Source of the DNA: Streptococcus oralis
Lineage (GTDB): Bacteria; Bacillota; Bacilli; Lactobacillales; Streptococcaceae
Length of the DNA: 64,000 nucleotides
Assembly: GCF_001578705.1 (NCBI RefSeq)
Contig: NZ_KQ969037.1
Coordinates: forward strand, 725,908-789,907
Direction: 5' to 3'
The position numbers and the translations under genes were made by a program. The notes under the pieces were generated by a model. It saw only the letters and a list, made by a program, of their open reading frames with translations. It did no database searches and was not told the origin of the DNA. The first letter of the stretch is position 1. Each line of letters starts with the position of its first letter. Positions 27,647 to 35,783 of the stretch are shown piece after piece.

Positions 27647-28429
27647 TTATTGTTTAGACGAATCTGATTTCGTTTCTGAACTCGTTGAAGACGAACCGCC
27701 CTCTGAGGAACTTGTTGACGAGTTACTCGAACTAGACGCTGTTGTTTTTGTTGTAATTTTCATAGTTGTGTCAAACGGCATAATGACACTTGGCAAGACA
27801 TTTCCATTTTTATCAACTGCTTGAAGAGGAACAGAAGCCGAGTAGTTTCCAGTTATCCGTTCACTCGTCGGTAAGATGGCAATGACACGATCTACTTTGG
27901 AGAGGGTTTCCTCATCACTAATAACCGTTACTTTTTCATCTGACACAGTGACTGTATCGATTTTCACACGAGAATCAATCTGGCTAGGATCAATCTCTGG
28001 AACAACGATTACATTGCCTCGTTTTGCTTTTTTACCGACCTTCACTGTTATCTTTTGCGGTGTTGCAACAGCGGTCAAACCACTTGGTAGATTTTCTATG
28101 TTTAGAGGAACTTCTATTGTTCCAACACCAGCATTTGTCAAGTCAGCTGTCACCTTGAATTTGCGCGTACTTTCCTGCATTTCGCTTGCCAAAGCAACTC
28201 GATTGGAACCTGTCAAGAAAACCGTTACTTCTGACGTGAAGCCACTAATAAAGTACTGTTCACTGTCATAGTGGATATCAATTGGTACATTGAGTACTGT
28301 ATTAGTATAGGTTTCCGTCCGCACCTGTCTGGCACTATTATTATTCTGATAGTTTGTAGAAGTCGCATAGATAAAGAGGATGCAGGCGAAAAAGAAGGAA
28401 GAAATAATATAAAGACTATTTTTTCTCAT
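27647..28429 (-). CDS. cdaR: YbbR-domain regulator CdaR
   Basis: 260 residues. One N-terminal membrane segment (LYIISSFFFACILFIYATS) and an extracellular part with repeated YbbR units (NVPIDIHYDSEQYFISGF, TIEVPLNIENLPSGLTA, then VVVPEIDPSQIDSRV). The C-terminus is a Ser/Thr-rich low-complexity tail of ~30 residues, which is typical of streptococcal YbbR proteins. CdaR binds and tunes the cyclase CdaA. It overlaps cdaA by 14 bp. Confidence 0.9.
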   Translation of the reverse strand: MRKNSLYIISSFFFACILFIYATSTNYQNNNSARQVRTETYTNTVLNVPIDIHYDSEQYFISGFTSEVTVFLTGSNRVALASEMQESTRKFKVTADLTNAGVGTIEVPLNIENLPSGLTAVATPQKITVKVGKKAKRGNVIVVPEIDPSQIDSRVKIDTVTVSDEKVTVISDEETLSKVDRVIAILPTSERITGNYSASVPLQAVDKNGNVLPSVIMPFDTTMKITTKTTASSSSNSSTSSSEGGSSSTSSETKSDSSKQ

Positions 28430-29273
28430 GTTTCAATCCTCCTAACAAGCGCTCTTTCAGACCATGTTTTTCCTCTGATGTTGGAAGCAGAATTCTTCTC
28501 AGTTCAGATTCAAACTCTTCCAAGGTCAAATCGTGCTTAAAGACTCCATTATAGGTGATTGAGATTCCACCCGTTTCTTCCGAAACCACAAAGGTAAGAG
28601 CATCTGACACTTCCGACAAACCAATCGCCGCCCTGTGACGCGTTCCAAACTCTTTGGAAATCTCTGTATTTTCAGTTAGTGGCAAGTAAGCTGAGGTGAC
28701 GGCAATCCGATCTTCTCGTATAATGACCGCTCCATCGTGCAAGGGAGTGTTAGGAATAAAAATGTTGATGAGCAATTCAGCTGAAATCTTGGCATCTAGG
28801 GGAATCCCCGTCGAGATGTATTCCTGCAAGGTTCTTACTCGCTGAACCACTACAAGCGCCCCAATCTTACGAGGACTCATGTATTCAACTGATTTCACAA
28901 ATGCACGAACCATCTGCTCTTCCGCACTAATAGGGGCATTGGAGAAGAAATCAGTAGCCCGACCCAATCGCTCCAAACCAGTCCGAATCTCTGGTGAAAA
29001 GATGACCACCGCTGCAATGACCCCGTAGGTGATGATTTGATTGATCAACCAAGAAATGGTCGTTAAACCAATCATATTAGAGAGAATCTGGGCTAGAATG
29101 AAGACCAAAACTCCCCGAACCAAGATCATGATTTTGGTACCTGCAATGGCCTTTGTAAAATGATACAAAATATAAGTCACAATCAGAATATCAATCAGAT
29201 TGATGACGATACTCCAAGGGCTTGAAAATAAACTCGTCCAGTATTGCAAGTTGGAAAATTGCTGAAAATTCAT
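28416..29273 (-). CDS. cdaA: Membrane diadenylate cyclase CdaA (c-di-AMP synthase)
   Basis: 285 residues starting MNFQQFSNLQYW; the slightly longer frame is less likely. Three N-terminal membrane helices (residues ~18-75) precede a DAC domain with the DGA motif (TPLHDGAVII) and the RHR motif (GTRHRAAIGLSE), both needed to condense two ATP into cyclic-di-AMP. This second messenger controls potassium and osmotic balance, wall stress and competence in streptococci. First gene of the cdaA-cdaR-glmM operon. Confidence 0.96.
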   Translation of the reverse strand: MNFQQFSNLQYWTSLFSSPWSIVINLIDILIVTYILYHFTKAIAGTKIMILVRGVLVFILAQILSNMIGLTTISWLINQIITYGVIAAVVIFSPEIRTGLERLGRATDFFSNAPISAEEQMVRAFVKSVEYMSPRKIGALVVVQRVRTLQEYISTGIPLDAKISAELLINIFIPNTPLHDGAVIIREDRIAVTSAYLPLTENTEISKEFGTRHRAAIGLSEVSDALTFVVSEETGGISITYNGVFKHDLTLEEFESELRRILLPTSEEKHGLKERLLGGLKHEKK

Positions 29274-29409
29274 CCCTAGTTCCCTCCCTATCAAAACACG
29301 TTCCGTCCTATTATACCATTTTCTAACAATTTTTTCCCTATCCTACTTCATTTTAATTTGATTAAAAATATGATAAAATAAACTGATTAGAAAAAACGAA
29401 GGAGAAATC

Positions 29410-30378
29410 ATGTCTCAACTCTATGATATTACCATTGTAGGTGGTGGTCCAGTCGGCCTCTTTGCTGCCTTCTACGCCCACCTACGTCAAGCCAAAGTCC
29501 AAATCATCGACTCCCTTCCCCAGCTCGGTGGTCAACCAGCTATCCTCTACCCTGAGAAGCAAATCCTTGATGTGCCAGGTTTTCCAAACTTAACTGGAGA
29601 AGAGTTGACCAATCGCCTGATTGAACAGCTAAACGGCTTTGAAACACCTGTTCATCTCAACGAAACCGTTCTTGAAATCGAGAAACAAGATCAAGGTTTT
29701 ACCATCACAACCAACAAGGGAAGCCACCTGACCAAAACAGTCATCATTGCCATGGGTGGTGGCGCCTTTAAACCGCGTCCGCTCGAACTAGATGGCGTTG
29801 AAAACTATGAAAATATCCACTACCACGTATCCAACATTCAACAATACGCAGGCAAGAAGGTGACCATCCTTGGTGGTGGGGACTCAGCAGTGGACTGGGC
29901 TCTGGCTTTTGAAAAGATTTCCCCAACTACTCTCGTTCACCGTCGAGATAATTTCCGCGCCTTGGAACATAGTGTGCAAGCTCTACAAGAATCATCTGTA
30001 ACCATCAAGACACCGTTCGTTCCTAGCCAACTCCTCGGAGATGGTAAAACACTCGACAAACTAGAAATTACCAAAGTCAAATCAGATGAAACCGAAACTA
30101 TCGAAGTAGACCATCTCTTTGTCAACTATGGTTTCAAATCATCTGTCGGTAACCTTAAAAATTGGGGTCTGGACCTCAACCGTCACAAGATTATCGTCAA
30201 TAGCAAGCAAGAATCCAGCCAAGCAGGTATCTATGCTATCGGCGACTGCTGTTACTATGAAGGTAAGATTGATTTGATCGCTACAGGACTAGGTGAAGCT
30301 CCAACAGCTGTTAACAATGCTATTAACTACATTGACCCAGAACAAAAAGTTCAACCCAAACACTCGACAAGTTTATAA
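29410..30378 (+). CDS. Ferredoxin/flavodoxin-NADP+ reductase (YumC type)
   Basis: 322 residues, thioredoxin-reductase-like but without the CxxC pair, hence the YumC-type ferredoxin-NADP+ reductase. FAD loop VGGGPVGLFAA, NADP loop GGGDSAVDWA, and the C-terminal AIGDCCYYEGK that binds the flavin. It moves electrons between NADPH and ferredoxin or flavodoxin; the single-cluster ferredoxin at 43616 is a possible partner elsewhere in the window. AAGGAGA precedes the start. Confidence 0.88.
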   Translation: MSQLYDITIVGGGPVGLFAAFYAHLRQAKVQIIDSLPQLGGQPAILYPEKQILDVPGFPNLTGEELTNRLIEQLNGFETPVHLNETVLEIEKQDQGFTITTNKGSHLTKTVIIAMGGGAFKPRPLELDGVENYENIHYHVSNIQQYAGKKVTILGGGDSAVDWALAFEKISPTTLVHRRDNFRALEHSVQALQESSVTIKTPFVPSQLLGDGKTLDKLEITKVKSDETETIEVDHLFVNYGFKSSVGNLKNWGLDLNRHKIIVNSKQESSQAGIYAIGDCCYYEGKIDLIATGLGEAPTAVNNAINYIDPEQKVQPKHSTSL

Positions 30379-30415
30379 AAAAAACCACGGATTGAATACT
30401 CCGTGGTTCTTTAAT
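30377..30415. terminator. Bidirectional terminator at the right edge of the lipase island
   Basis: AACCACGGA/TCCGTGGTT perfect stem (30383-30408) with A-run before and T-run after. It closes both the reductase gene and the convergent lipase operon. A hairpin with the same AACCACG core closes whiA at the other edge of the island. Confidence 0.85.
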
Positions 30416-30424
30416 TTCCTATCT

Positions 30425-30727
30425 TTACTCCTCCAACACTTTCTCATATTCTTTCTTTTTGTTGTCTATGGTTTCAATAACTTTTGAGGCAAACTTGCCC
30501 TTCATAGATACATCTATTTTATTATTTACCGCACTTAGACTTTCTTGGATACTATTAATGGTTAAACGAGTATTTTTCTTAGCTTCTTGCTCGATTTGAT
30601 TAATTTCATACTTTTTAGCAGGAGCCAATATCTGCCTAACAAATAAACGCTCGATTTCTTTTTCTATTTCACGAAAACCATCATCCACACCAGAAACAAA
30701 ATCAAATATATAATTAAATAAATCCAT
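30425..30727 (-). CDS. Small helical protein, candidate effector partner 2
   Basis: 100 residues, strongly helical and charged, with no signal peptide. A hydrophobic N-terminal face (LFNYIFDFVSGVDDGF) precedes two long amphipathic helices (REIEKEIERLFVRQILAPAKK, then NSIQESLSAVNNKIDVSM). Size, position directly after a lipase-like toxin candidate and its helical partner, and lack of enzymatic motifs fit the WXG100-like targeting partners of type VII effectors. I cannot name a Pfam family. It is the last gene of the island operon, five bases after its neighbour. Confidence 0.6.
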   Translation of the reverse strand: MDLFNYIFDFVSGVDDGFREIEKEIERLFVRQILAPAKKYEINQIEQEAKKNTRLTINSIQESLSAVNNKIDVSMKGKFASKVIETIDNKKKEYEKVLEE

Positions 30728-30732
30728 CTGCG

Positions 30733-31137
30733 TTACTCTCTTTTATCTTGTATATGTCTTTGTTTAGCCAGAATTCGAGTAAGTTCCTCATCAAGCTCAC
30801 GGTATTCTCGGCTATATTTTTGTTTTGCTTTTATTTCTTCTGTTTCTAGCTGATCAAGTCTTTTTCTATATGCTAAATCCATTTGCTGACTAAAGTCTGT
30901 AGCCAGTTGATTCAGCCGATAGTGTAGCATAGAAGTGTCCCCTTCTATCTGACTCAGCATATGACTTGCTACTGTATGCTTTCCCTCAAGCATCCGATGC
31001 AAATCATTCAATCTATAATCACACTCTTCTTTTTCATTCTCTATTTTTTTGCGTGAGCGATAATAGTCTTCCTCCAATTCTTCTAATTGCCGTCTCTTTT
31101 TCCAAATTTCTTGATCTATCATGTCAATTTTTTCCAT
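30733..31137 (-). CDS. Coiled-coil protein, candidate effector partner 1
   Basis: 134 residues that are almost entirely coiled coil: WKKRRQLEELEEDYYRSRKK, EYRELDEELTRILAKQRH and heptad-like Leu/Ile spacing throughout, with no membrane segment. It overlaps the 3' end of the lipase gene by 19 bp, so translation is coupled. In the staphylococcal TslA system two small helical proteins bind the effector's helical domain and guide it to the secretion channel; this gene and the next one occupy the matching positions. That role is inference from architecture. Confidence 0.65.
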   Translation of the reverse strand: MEKIDMIDQEIWKKRRQLEELEEDYYRSRKKIENEKEECDYRLNDLHRMLEGKHTVASHMLSQIEGDTSMLHYRLNQLATDFSQQMDLAYRKRLDQLETEEIKAKQKYSREYRELDEELTRILAKQRHIQDKRE

Positions 31138-32372
31138 TGTCTAAATTTTTCAGCCAACTCCTTATCTGTTTCTAATTTCTTTTGAATGCCTTTCTTGGTC
31201 TGAGTTTCTAAATCTATACAATCTTTTTCCAATTGAGATATCTTATCAACAACTGGATCTAATAGCTTCTCAATAACTCCAATAGTCGTTTCATAGGTAG
31301 CTCCTCCTTCAATATATGCATTTTCCATCTCTGACGGACTAAGGATAAAGCCCCAAGGAACTTGTCTACAGGAAGCAAGTACTTTTCTTGCATCTTCTAC
31401 CGCTTCATCTCTTATACTTTTAATGATGCTTGCCCCTTCTGTAGACATGAGACTGATGCTTGCTGCTGCAATACCTGCTTGCTCCGAATCCAGGAACAAT
31501 TGCTCTTCCTTTGTATAACCACCTTCTGATAGTTTCTCCTTGAGTAGTGTATAGTTATCCATCTGGAGTAAATAGTCATTATAAATGACCGTACTGGTGT
31601 TTGACAGTATTTTGATCTTCCCATTTTTATCCAGCTGGTAGCCATAAGTCATGTGTTGGTTCACAAAGTCTTCTTTGGTACTGTCCACATAATAAACTAA
31701 GCCAACCGATCCGATACTTCCTTTGACCATATCCCTACCAACCATACTGATAGGATCATCTGGATCAGCATAGTTATGGATCCTCGTCTTAATGGAGTCT
31801 ACCACTTTCCTTTGTTCGGGGCTTAGTATCCTATAGATATCTGGGCCGTTATAGATAAAAGCCTTTTGGATGCGTTTGACTTGATCTGCCTGTAAGGCAG
31901 CCATAGAATACTGAGCATCCATGGAACCGAGTGAATGCCCATAGACGTTAATCTTGGCATTGGGATATTTTTCCATGATGTCTTTTAAAGCTCTGGCAGA
32001 AGCCTTTAGCTGTTCGGTAGACTTGTCTTGATAGCTAGGGTCTTTTTGCAACATAATTCTCTTGGCTATAACTGCATCATTTTCTGCCCAATCATTCCAG
32101 AAATCTGCTGTTTCTTCGAAAAAGTGATCTGGGCCCGTAGATCCACGAAAGAGGACCGTAACTTCCTGTACCTCATCAGCTTTTTCATTGGGATTTTTGA
32201 CAACTGCATAAACCTGCTCACCCGCTCCTGTAGTATTGTTGTAGACTTGGGTGACATACCCTACATTATGATTGTACTGAGTATTGACCTCATATTTATC
32301 TTTTTTCATGTTAGGTTGATACTCTGTCATAGCTATCTGGAGATGAGGCTCATTAATATATTTTTTCACCAT
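31119..32372 (-). CDS. Lipase-domain protein, TslA-like type VII effector candidate
   Basis: 417 residues, no signal peptide. An N-terminal class 3 lipase-like domain has the oxyanion region LFRGSTG (74-80), nucleophile elbow GHSLGS (Ser147), NGPDIYR (175-181), an acid candidate in YADPDDPIS (201-209) and a His candidate in NQHMTYGY (His240). From ~270 on it is helical, ending in amphipathic coils (SQLEKDCIDLETQTKKG). Lipase first and helices last is the reverse of normal LXG toxins and matches the S. aureus phospholipase toxin TslA. A lipoprotein gene lies 5 bp upstream and two helical-protein genes follow. Alternative: a non-secreted lipase. No type VII machinery genes are in this window. 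Confidence 0.7.
   Translation of the reverse strand: MVKKYINEPHLQIAMTEYQPNMKKDKYEVNTQYNHNVGYVTQVYNNTTGAGEQVYAVVKNPNEKADEVQEVTVLFRGSTGPDHFFEETADFWNDWAENDAVIAKRIMLQKDPSYQDKSTEQLKASARALKDIMEKYPNAKINVYGHSLGSMDAQYSMAALQADQVKRIQKAFIYNGPDIYRILSPEQRKVVDSIKTRIHNYADPDDPISMVGRDMVKGSIGSVGLVYYVDSTKEDFVNQHMTYGYQLDKNGKIKILSNTSTVIYNDYLLQMDNYTLLKEKLSEGGYTKEEQLFLDSEQAGIAAASISLMSTEGASIIKSIRDEAVEDARKVLASCRQVPWGFILSPSEMENAYIEGGATYETTIGVIEKLLDPVVDKISQLEKDCIDLETQTKKGIQKKLETDKELAEKFRQWKKLT
32165..32256. repeat. 92-bp shared segment, copy in intact lipase gene
   Basis: Encodes TQVYNNTTGAGEQVYAVVKN and adjacent residues. It differs at 3 of 92 positions from the copies at 32862-32953 and 35140-35231. Confidence 0.85.
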
Positions 32373-32377
32373 TACTA

Positions 32378-32782
32378 TTATTCCTCTTTTTTATAATATT
32401 CATCACGAGTCTGCCAAAATTTAGGCGTACTTCCATAAAATGCTGAAGTATAATCTCCATCAGCTCCTCCAATTAAATTATAATCCACAAGCATTTCATC
32501 ATCATCATTGATTATTAAAGAAACCATCAACCCACCCATTGGATTATAACTTAATGAATCTAGTTTCACTTGATAGGAATGTACGAATCCTTTCTCAGTA
32601 AAAGCATAAGGGTCTTCTTTATTCAAATATTCTTCATAAACCTTCTTTGCTTTATCGCTTGTTGCAATGGCAATCATTTCTTGTTTCTTTTGGTATTGGT
32701 ACATGCTACATCCTCCTACTGCTATTCCGATCACTGCTAAAATACTGAATAATACTATCATACTTTTTTTAGGTTTTTTCAT
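32378..32782 (-). CDS. Lipoprotein paralogue 1 (candidate immunity protein)
   Basis: 134 residues starting MKKPKKSMIVLFS, with GGAGGCACC upstream; the longer frame has no ribosome site. A lipoprotein signal peptide ends in the lipobox VGGC (residue 25 or so), followed by MYQYQKKQEMIAIATSD and the family core YNPMGGLMVSLIIND. I recall this as DUF1310. An outer-face lipoprotein encoded immediately before a lipase-type effector fits the TilA-like immunity role. Its C-terminus (FWQTRDEYYKKEE) differs from the other three copies, which fits specificity for the intact lipase. Function is inference. Confidence 0.75.
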   Translation of the reverse strand: MKKPKKSMIVLFSILAVIGIAVGGCSMYQYQKKQEMIAIATSDKAKKVYEEYLNKEDPYAFTEKGFVHSYQVKLDSLSYNPMGGLMVSLIINDDDEMLVDYNLIGGADGDYTSAFYGSTPKFWQTRDEYYKKEE

Positions 32783-32833
32783 GGTGCCTCCTTTATGCCA
32801 TCCTATCAATGAATTAGGGACTAACTTACTCAT

Positions 32834-32842
32834 AGTATAACA
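32834..32842 (-). promoter_or_regulatory. Extended -10 promoter of cassette 1
   Basis: TGTTATACT on the minus strand, a TGnTATACT extended -10 box ~52 bp before lipoprotein 1, embedded in the last codons of stub 1. Confidence 0.55.
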
Positions 32843-32861
32843 TAAAAACAGACTTTTACTC

Positions 32862-32953
32862 CCTGTACCTCATCAGCTTTTTCATTGGGATTTTTGACAA
32901 CTGCATAAACCTGCTCGCCAGCTCCTGTGGTATTGTTGTAGACTTGGGTGACA
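32862..32953. repeat. 92-bp shared segment, copy in stub 1
   Basis: Identical at all 92 positions to the copy in stub 2 (35140-35231), although the codons on either side differ. This suggests recent gene conversion or recombination. Confidence 0.85.
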
Positions 32954-33065
32954 GTGCCAAGAATGTCATTGTTAGGTGTAACAGCTTCTCCATCTTTAAA
33001 CAAATCTCTGTATTCCGTCATTGCTATTTGTAAATGGTAATCATTAATGTATTCTTTCTCCATAA

Positions 33066-33457
33066 TTAATTACTGCTCCTAAGAAGTTCTGCGAGTTTTG
33101 GATATGTAACATAGCCACTGGATTCTAAATTCCCCTCTCTGCTTCTTACAATACCAAATTGAAAACATAAATCTTTTTCGTCATTAACATAGACTCTTAC
33201 TTCCATTCCTCCCATTGGATTATACTCTAATGAATCCGTATCAATTTTATAAGATTTAATTAGACCTTTTTCTGTCAGAGCTTCTGAATCTCTATGCTTC
33301 ATGTGGTTTTCATAAATTTTTCTCGCCTCATCGCTGGTCGCGATGGCTATCATTTCTTGTTTCTTTTGGTATTGGTACATGCTACATCCTCCTACTGCTA
33401 TTCCAATTACTGCTAAAATACTGATTAAAATAATCATACTTTTTTAGGTTTTTTCAT
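33066..33457 (-). pseudogene. Lipoprotein paralogue 2, frameshifted at its start and cut from its promoter
   Basis: The expected start ATG-AAA-AAA-CCT is at 33457, but the following A-run has six bases where the other three copies have seven, giving a stop at codon 8 (ATG then TGA). The remaining frame (from 33437, MIILISILAVIGIAVGGC) lacks the Lys-rich start and any ribosome site. Otherwise the ~123-residue body is intact, with lipobox VGGC and EYNPMGGMEV. The IS110 element begins just upstream and separates the gene from its ribosome site and promoter at 35124. Slippage in the A-run could restore it. Confidence 0.75.
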
Positions 33458-33487
33458 GTTTATAATTCATTCCTTTCGTTTCACTCA

Positions 33488-33530
33488 AGGCACAACACTG
33501 CATGAAAAAGTGTTGTGCTCTTTATTTTGT
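33488..33530 (+). terminator. Terminator-like hairpin beside the IS110 left end
   Basis: GCACAACACT/AGTGTTGTGC perfect 10-bp stem followed by TCTTTATTTT on the plus strand. It may belong to the IS end or its target; IS110-type elements often insert next to palindromes. Confidence 0.55.
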
Positions 33531-33570
33531 TTTATAATAATAGTGAGAAAGCCTATCACCACTACAAATC

Positions 33571-33757
33571 ACGGGGAGGTGAATAAGTGAGTGGGTTAGC
33601 CACTACCTCGCATGTTTATAGGTGTAGTTCTTTCCATCAAGCACAACTAACTGTGACTAGGAGCACGTAAACTTATAATTGAATAAGCGACTCGTTTGTG
33701 AAAGGAAAGAACAGTCAAGGGATAGGCAGACTCAAATTTGGTGAAGGGAGACCCCTC
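33571..33757 (+). ncRNA. Candidate bridge RNA region of the IS110 element
   Basis: Non-coding segment between the left end and the transposase start. It can fold: GTTCTTTCC (33627-33635) pairs perfectly with GGAAAGAAC (33704-33712) enclosing 68 nt, and AGTGG/CCACT forms a smaller hairpin before it. IS110 recombinases are guided by a bridge RNA encoded in this position. Loop assignments were not made. Confidence 0.5.
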
Positions 33758-34986
33758 ATGTTAAAAATCATTTATCCTAATTGTTGTGGCATTGATGTGC
33801 ATAAGACCTTTGTTGTAGCGGTTATTGCCATCACCAATAATCAAGGAATTACTGAGTATCATCGTAAACGTTTCTCAACTTTTACAAATGGTTTGGTGCA
33901 ACTGCGAGATTGGCTAGAATACTATTCTTGCTTTGATATCTGTATGGAATCCACCGGTAAATATTGGATTCCTGTCTTCAATATCCTTGAAAAATCCTGC
34001 AACATTTGCTTGGCTCACCCCAAGTATGTCAAGGCTATTAGAGGAAAGAAGACCATAAGAAAGATGCGCAATGGATAGCCGATCTCTTCAAGCATGATTT
34101 GGTTGCTTCTAGCTTTATCCCACCTCTTAAAATCAGACAACTCCGTGACCTTTTTCGCTATCGTATGAAGTTAACCCAGCTTCAAGTCAGCGAGAAAAAT
34201 CGTTACCAGAACTGTCTGACTTGGTCTAATCTTCAGATTGCAAGTGTCGTTTCCGATGTTTTCGGAAAAAGTGCTCAAGCTATTATTCATAGCATCCTTG
34301 ACAATCCTGAGGAAAAACCAAACATTGAACAGCTGGTTCACCAGAGAATGAAGAATAAAGTCCAAGACTTGGAAATCGCTGTAGAAGGTGAGCTGACACC
34401 TGAACAAGCTGAGAAAATCAGAGTCATCAAAGCTCATTATGACGCTCTAGCCATCTGTAAAGAGGATTTAGAAACCATGATTCTAGAACTCGGACAAGAG
34501 TACCAAGAACAAGTTAAACTGATTCAAACCGTGCCTGGTTTCAAAGAGGAACTATCTGCCCTCAGAATCATCTCTGAAATTGGTGCGGATATGACTGTCT
34601 TTGATACAGCTGGTAAACTCTGTTCCTGGGCTGGATTAGTTCCTGCCAACAACGAAAGTGCTGGGAAAAAGTATTCCACTCGCATTTCCAAAGGTGGAAA
34701 ATATCTTAAACCTTTTCTCGGACAAGTCGCTAACGCTGTTGTCAAATCTGATAAGCATCCAGAATTGAGAAACAAGTATCTCAAACTCAAGAAACGCCGT
34801 GGGCATCGAAAGGCTATTATCGCTATTTGTCGGAGATTGCTCGTCGCTATCTACCACGTACTCCTAAAACAAGAGTGCTACAATCCAATCTTACAAGGTC
34901 TTACTGAAGTCCGAAATCCTGACAAAACAATGTCCCTACAAGACGCTATTCGCTTTGCGCAACAACACGGATTCAACGTAATCTAA
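33758..34986 (+). pseudogene. IS110-family transposase, disrupted by a one-base deletion
   Basis: The start MLKIIYPNCCGIDVHK at 33758 is chosen over an in-frame ATG 60 bp upstream that lies in the RNA region. The N-terminal RuvC-like DEDD domain shows Asp13 (GIDVHK) and Glu64 (CMESTGKY). At 34055 the expected ACC-GAT-AAG reads ACC-AT-AAG, so the frame shifts inside the codon for the next catalytic Asp and stops at 34078. Restoring one base gives TDKKDAQWIADLFKHD and continues through the C-terminal domain with the Ser motif STRISKGGKYLK to 34986. ~409 residues if repaired. Sequencing error is possible. Confidence 0.85.
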
Positions 34987-35123
34987 TTTTGAAAATCAGG
35001 TTTCAACACCTCTTTTTAGTGCGCCCAAAATCAGGATAAACAATAAATCAACTAGTTTCTATTTTTTTTCAAACTTCCTCCTTTATGCTATCCTATCAAT
35101 AAATTAGGAACGAACTTACTCAT

Positions 35124-35132
35124 AGTATAGCA
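35124..35132 (-). promoter_or_regulatory. Extended -10 promoter, now separated from lipoprotein 2
   Basis: TGCTATACT on the minus strand, a TGnTATACT box. It originally drove lipoprotein paralogue 2 but now reads into the IS110 element. Confidence 0.55.
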
Positions 35133-35139
35133 TAATTTT

Positions 35140-35231
35140 CCTGTACCTCATCAGCTTTTTCATTGGGATTTTTGACAACTGCATAAACCTGCTCGCCAGC
35201 TCCTGTGGTATTGTTGTAGACTTGGGTGACA
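35140..35231. repeat. 92-bp shared segment, copy in stub 2
   Basis: Identical to 32862-32953; 3 differences from 32165-32256. The fourth copy, in stub 3 (about 35810-35901), is clearly diverged. Confidence 0.85.
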
Positions 35232-35340
35232 GTGCCAAGTTCTCTTTCATATTGGTCATATAAAGTTCTTTCCTCGCCCATATTATCCTGATACTCTGCC
35301 ATTGCGGTTTGAAGGTTATTTTCTTTAACATAATTTTGTG

Positions 35341-35736
35341 TCATTCATTATTTCCTTTCAAAAGTTTGGATAATTTTGGTGAAGTAGAATAATATGCTGA
35401 ATGGTATGAGCCATCTTTGTTTTCAATCAAATTATAATTTATATTTAATTCATTATCTTTGTTGATAACCACTGAAACCATCAAGCCCCCCATTGGATTA
35501 TAATCTAAGCTACTTTCATCAACAACATAATCCTGGATAACACCTGCATTAGTAAATGCATTAGGATCTTTCGATTTCATAAAATGTTCATAAACCTTCT
35601 TCGCCTCATCGCTGGTCGCGATAGCTATCATTTCTTGTTTCTTTTGGTATTGGTACATGCTACATCCTCCTACTACGATTCCAATCACTGCTAAAATACT
35701 GATTAAAATAATCATACTTTTTTTAGGTTTTTTCAT
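35341..35736 (-). CDS. Lipoprotein paralogue 3 (candidate immunity protein)
   Basis: 131 residues. Lipoprotein signal MKKPKKSMIILIS...VVGGC, then the conserved MYQYQKKQEMIAIATSDEAK and the core DYNPMGGLMVSVVINKD, ending SPKLSKLLKGNNE. Intact frame, GGAGGCGCC ribosome site and its own extended -10 promoter. It is followed by a lipase stub instead of a full effector, so it may serve as an orphan immunity gene against effectors of other strains. Mature part is ~105 residues, exposed outside the membrane. Inferred role. Confidence 0.75.
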   Translation of the reverse strand: MKKPKKSMIILISILAVIGIVVGGCSMYQYQKKQEMIAIATSDEAKKVYEHFMKSKDPNAFTNAGVIQDYVVDESSLDYNPMGGLMVSVVINKDNELNINYNLIENKDGSYHSAYYSTSPKLSKLLKGNNE

Positions 35737-35783
35737 GGCGCCTCCTTTATGCTATCCTATCAATAAATTAGGGACTAACTTAC

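Larger units (their letters stand above)
32830..33063 (-). pseudogene. Truncated 5' end of a lipase effector gene (stub 1)
   Basis: 77 codons. Residues 1-69 match the start of the 417-residue lipase: YINDYHLQIAMTEY, then GTVTQVYNNTTGAGEQVYAV and NEKADEVQ. After that the frame runs into the promoter of the next cassette (GVKVCFYVIL) and stops. The lipase catalytic domain is absent. It follows lipoprotein paralogue 2 by 2 bp. The reading frame is intact, so a short peptide may still be made, but a remnant is the simplest view. Confidence 0.7.
33540..35040 (+). mobile_element. IS110-family insertion sequence (ends approximate)
   Basis: About 1.5 kb inserted between the start codon and the ribosome site of lipoprotein paralogue 2: island sequence stops after the paralogue start on the left and resumes at the conserved CCTCCTTTATGC leader on the right (about 35080). 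The element has a ~200-bp structured 5' non-coding end and one transposase gene, broken by a frameshift. No terminal inverted repeats are visible, as expected for the family. Exact ends were not determined. Confidence 0.75.
35120..35344 (-). pseudogene. Truncated 5' end of a lipase effector gene (stub 2)
   Basis: 74 codons. Shares LQTAMAEY and the segment TVTQVYNNTTGAGEQVYAV with the intact lipase, but residues ~17-36 (DNMGEERTLYDQYEREL) are different. It ends NEKADEVQENYAIL, where the last codons coincide with the promoter of the neighbouring cassette. ATGA overlap with lipoprotein 3 couples translation. No catalytic domain remains. Confidence 0.7.

Noticed and set aside
33698-33757. N-terminal extension of the IS110 transposase
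   Set aside because: It lies in the structured non-coding end; the DEDD domain normally starts at MLKIIYPNCCGID.
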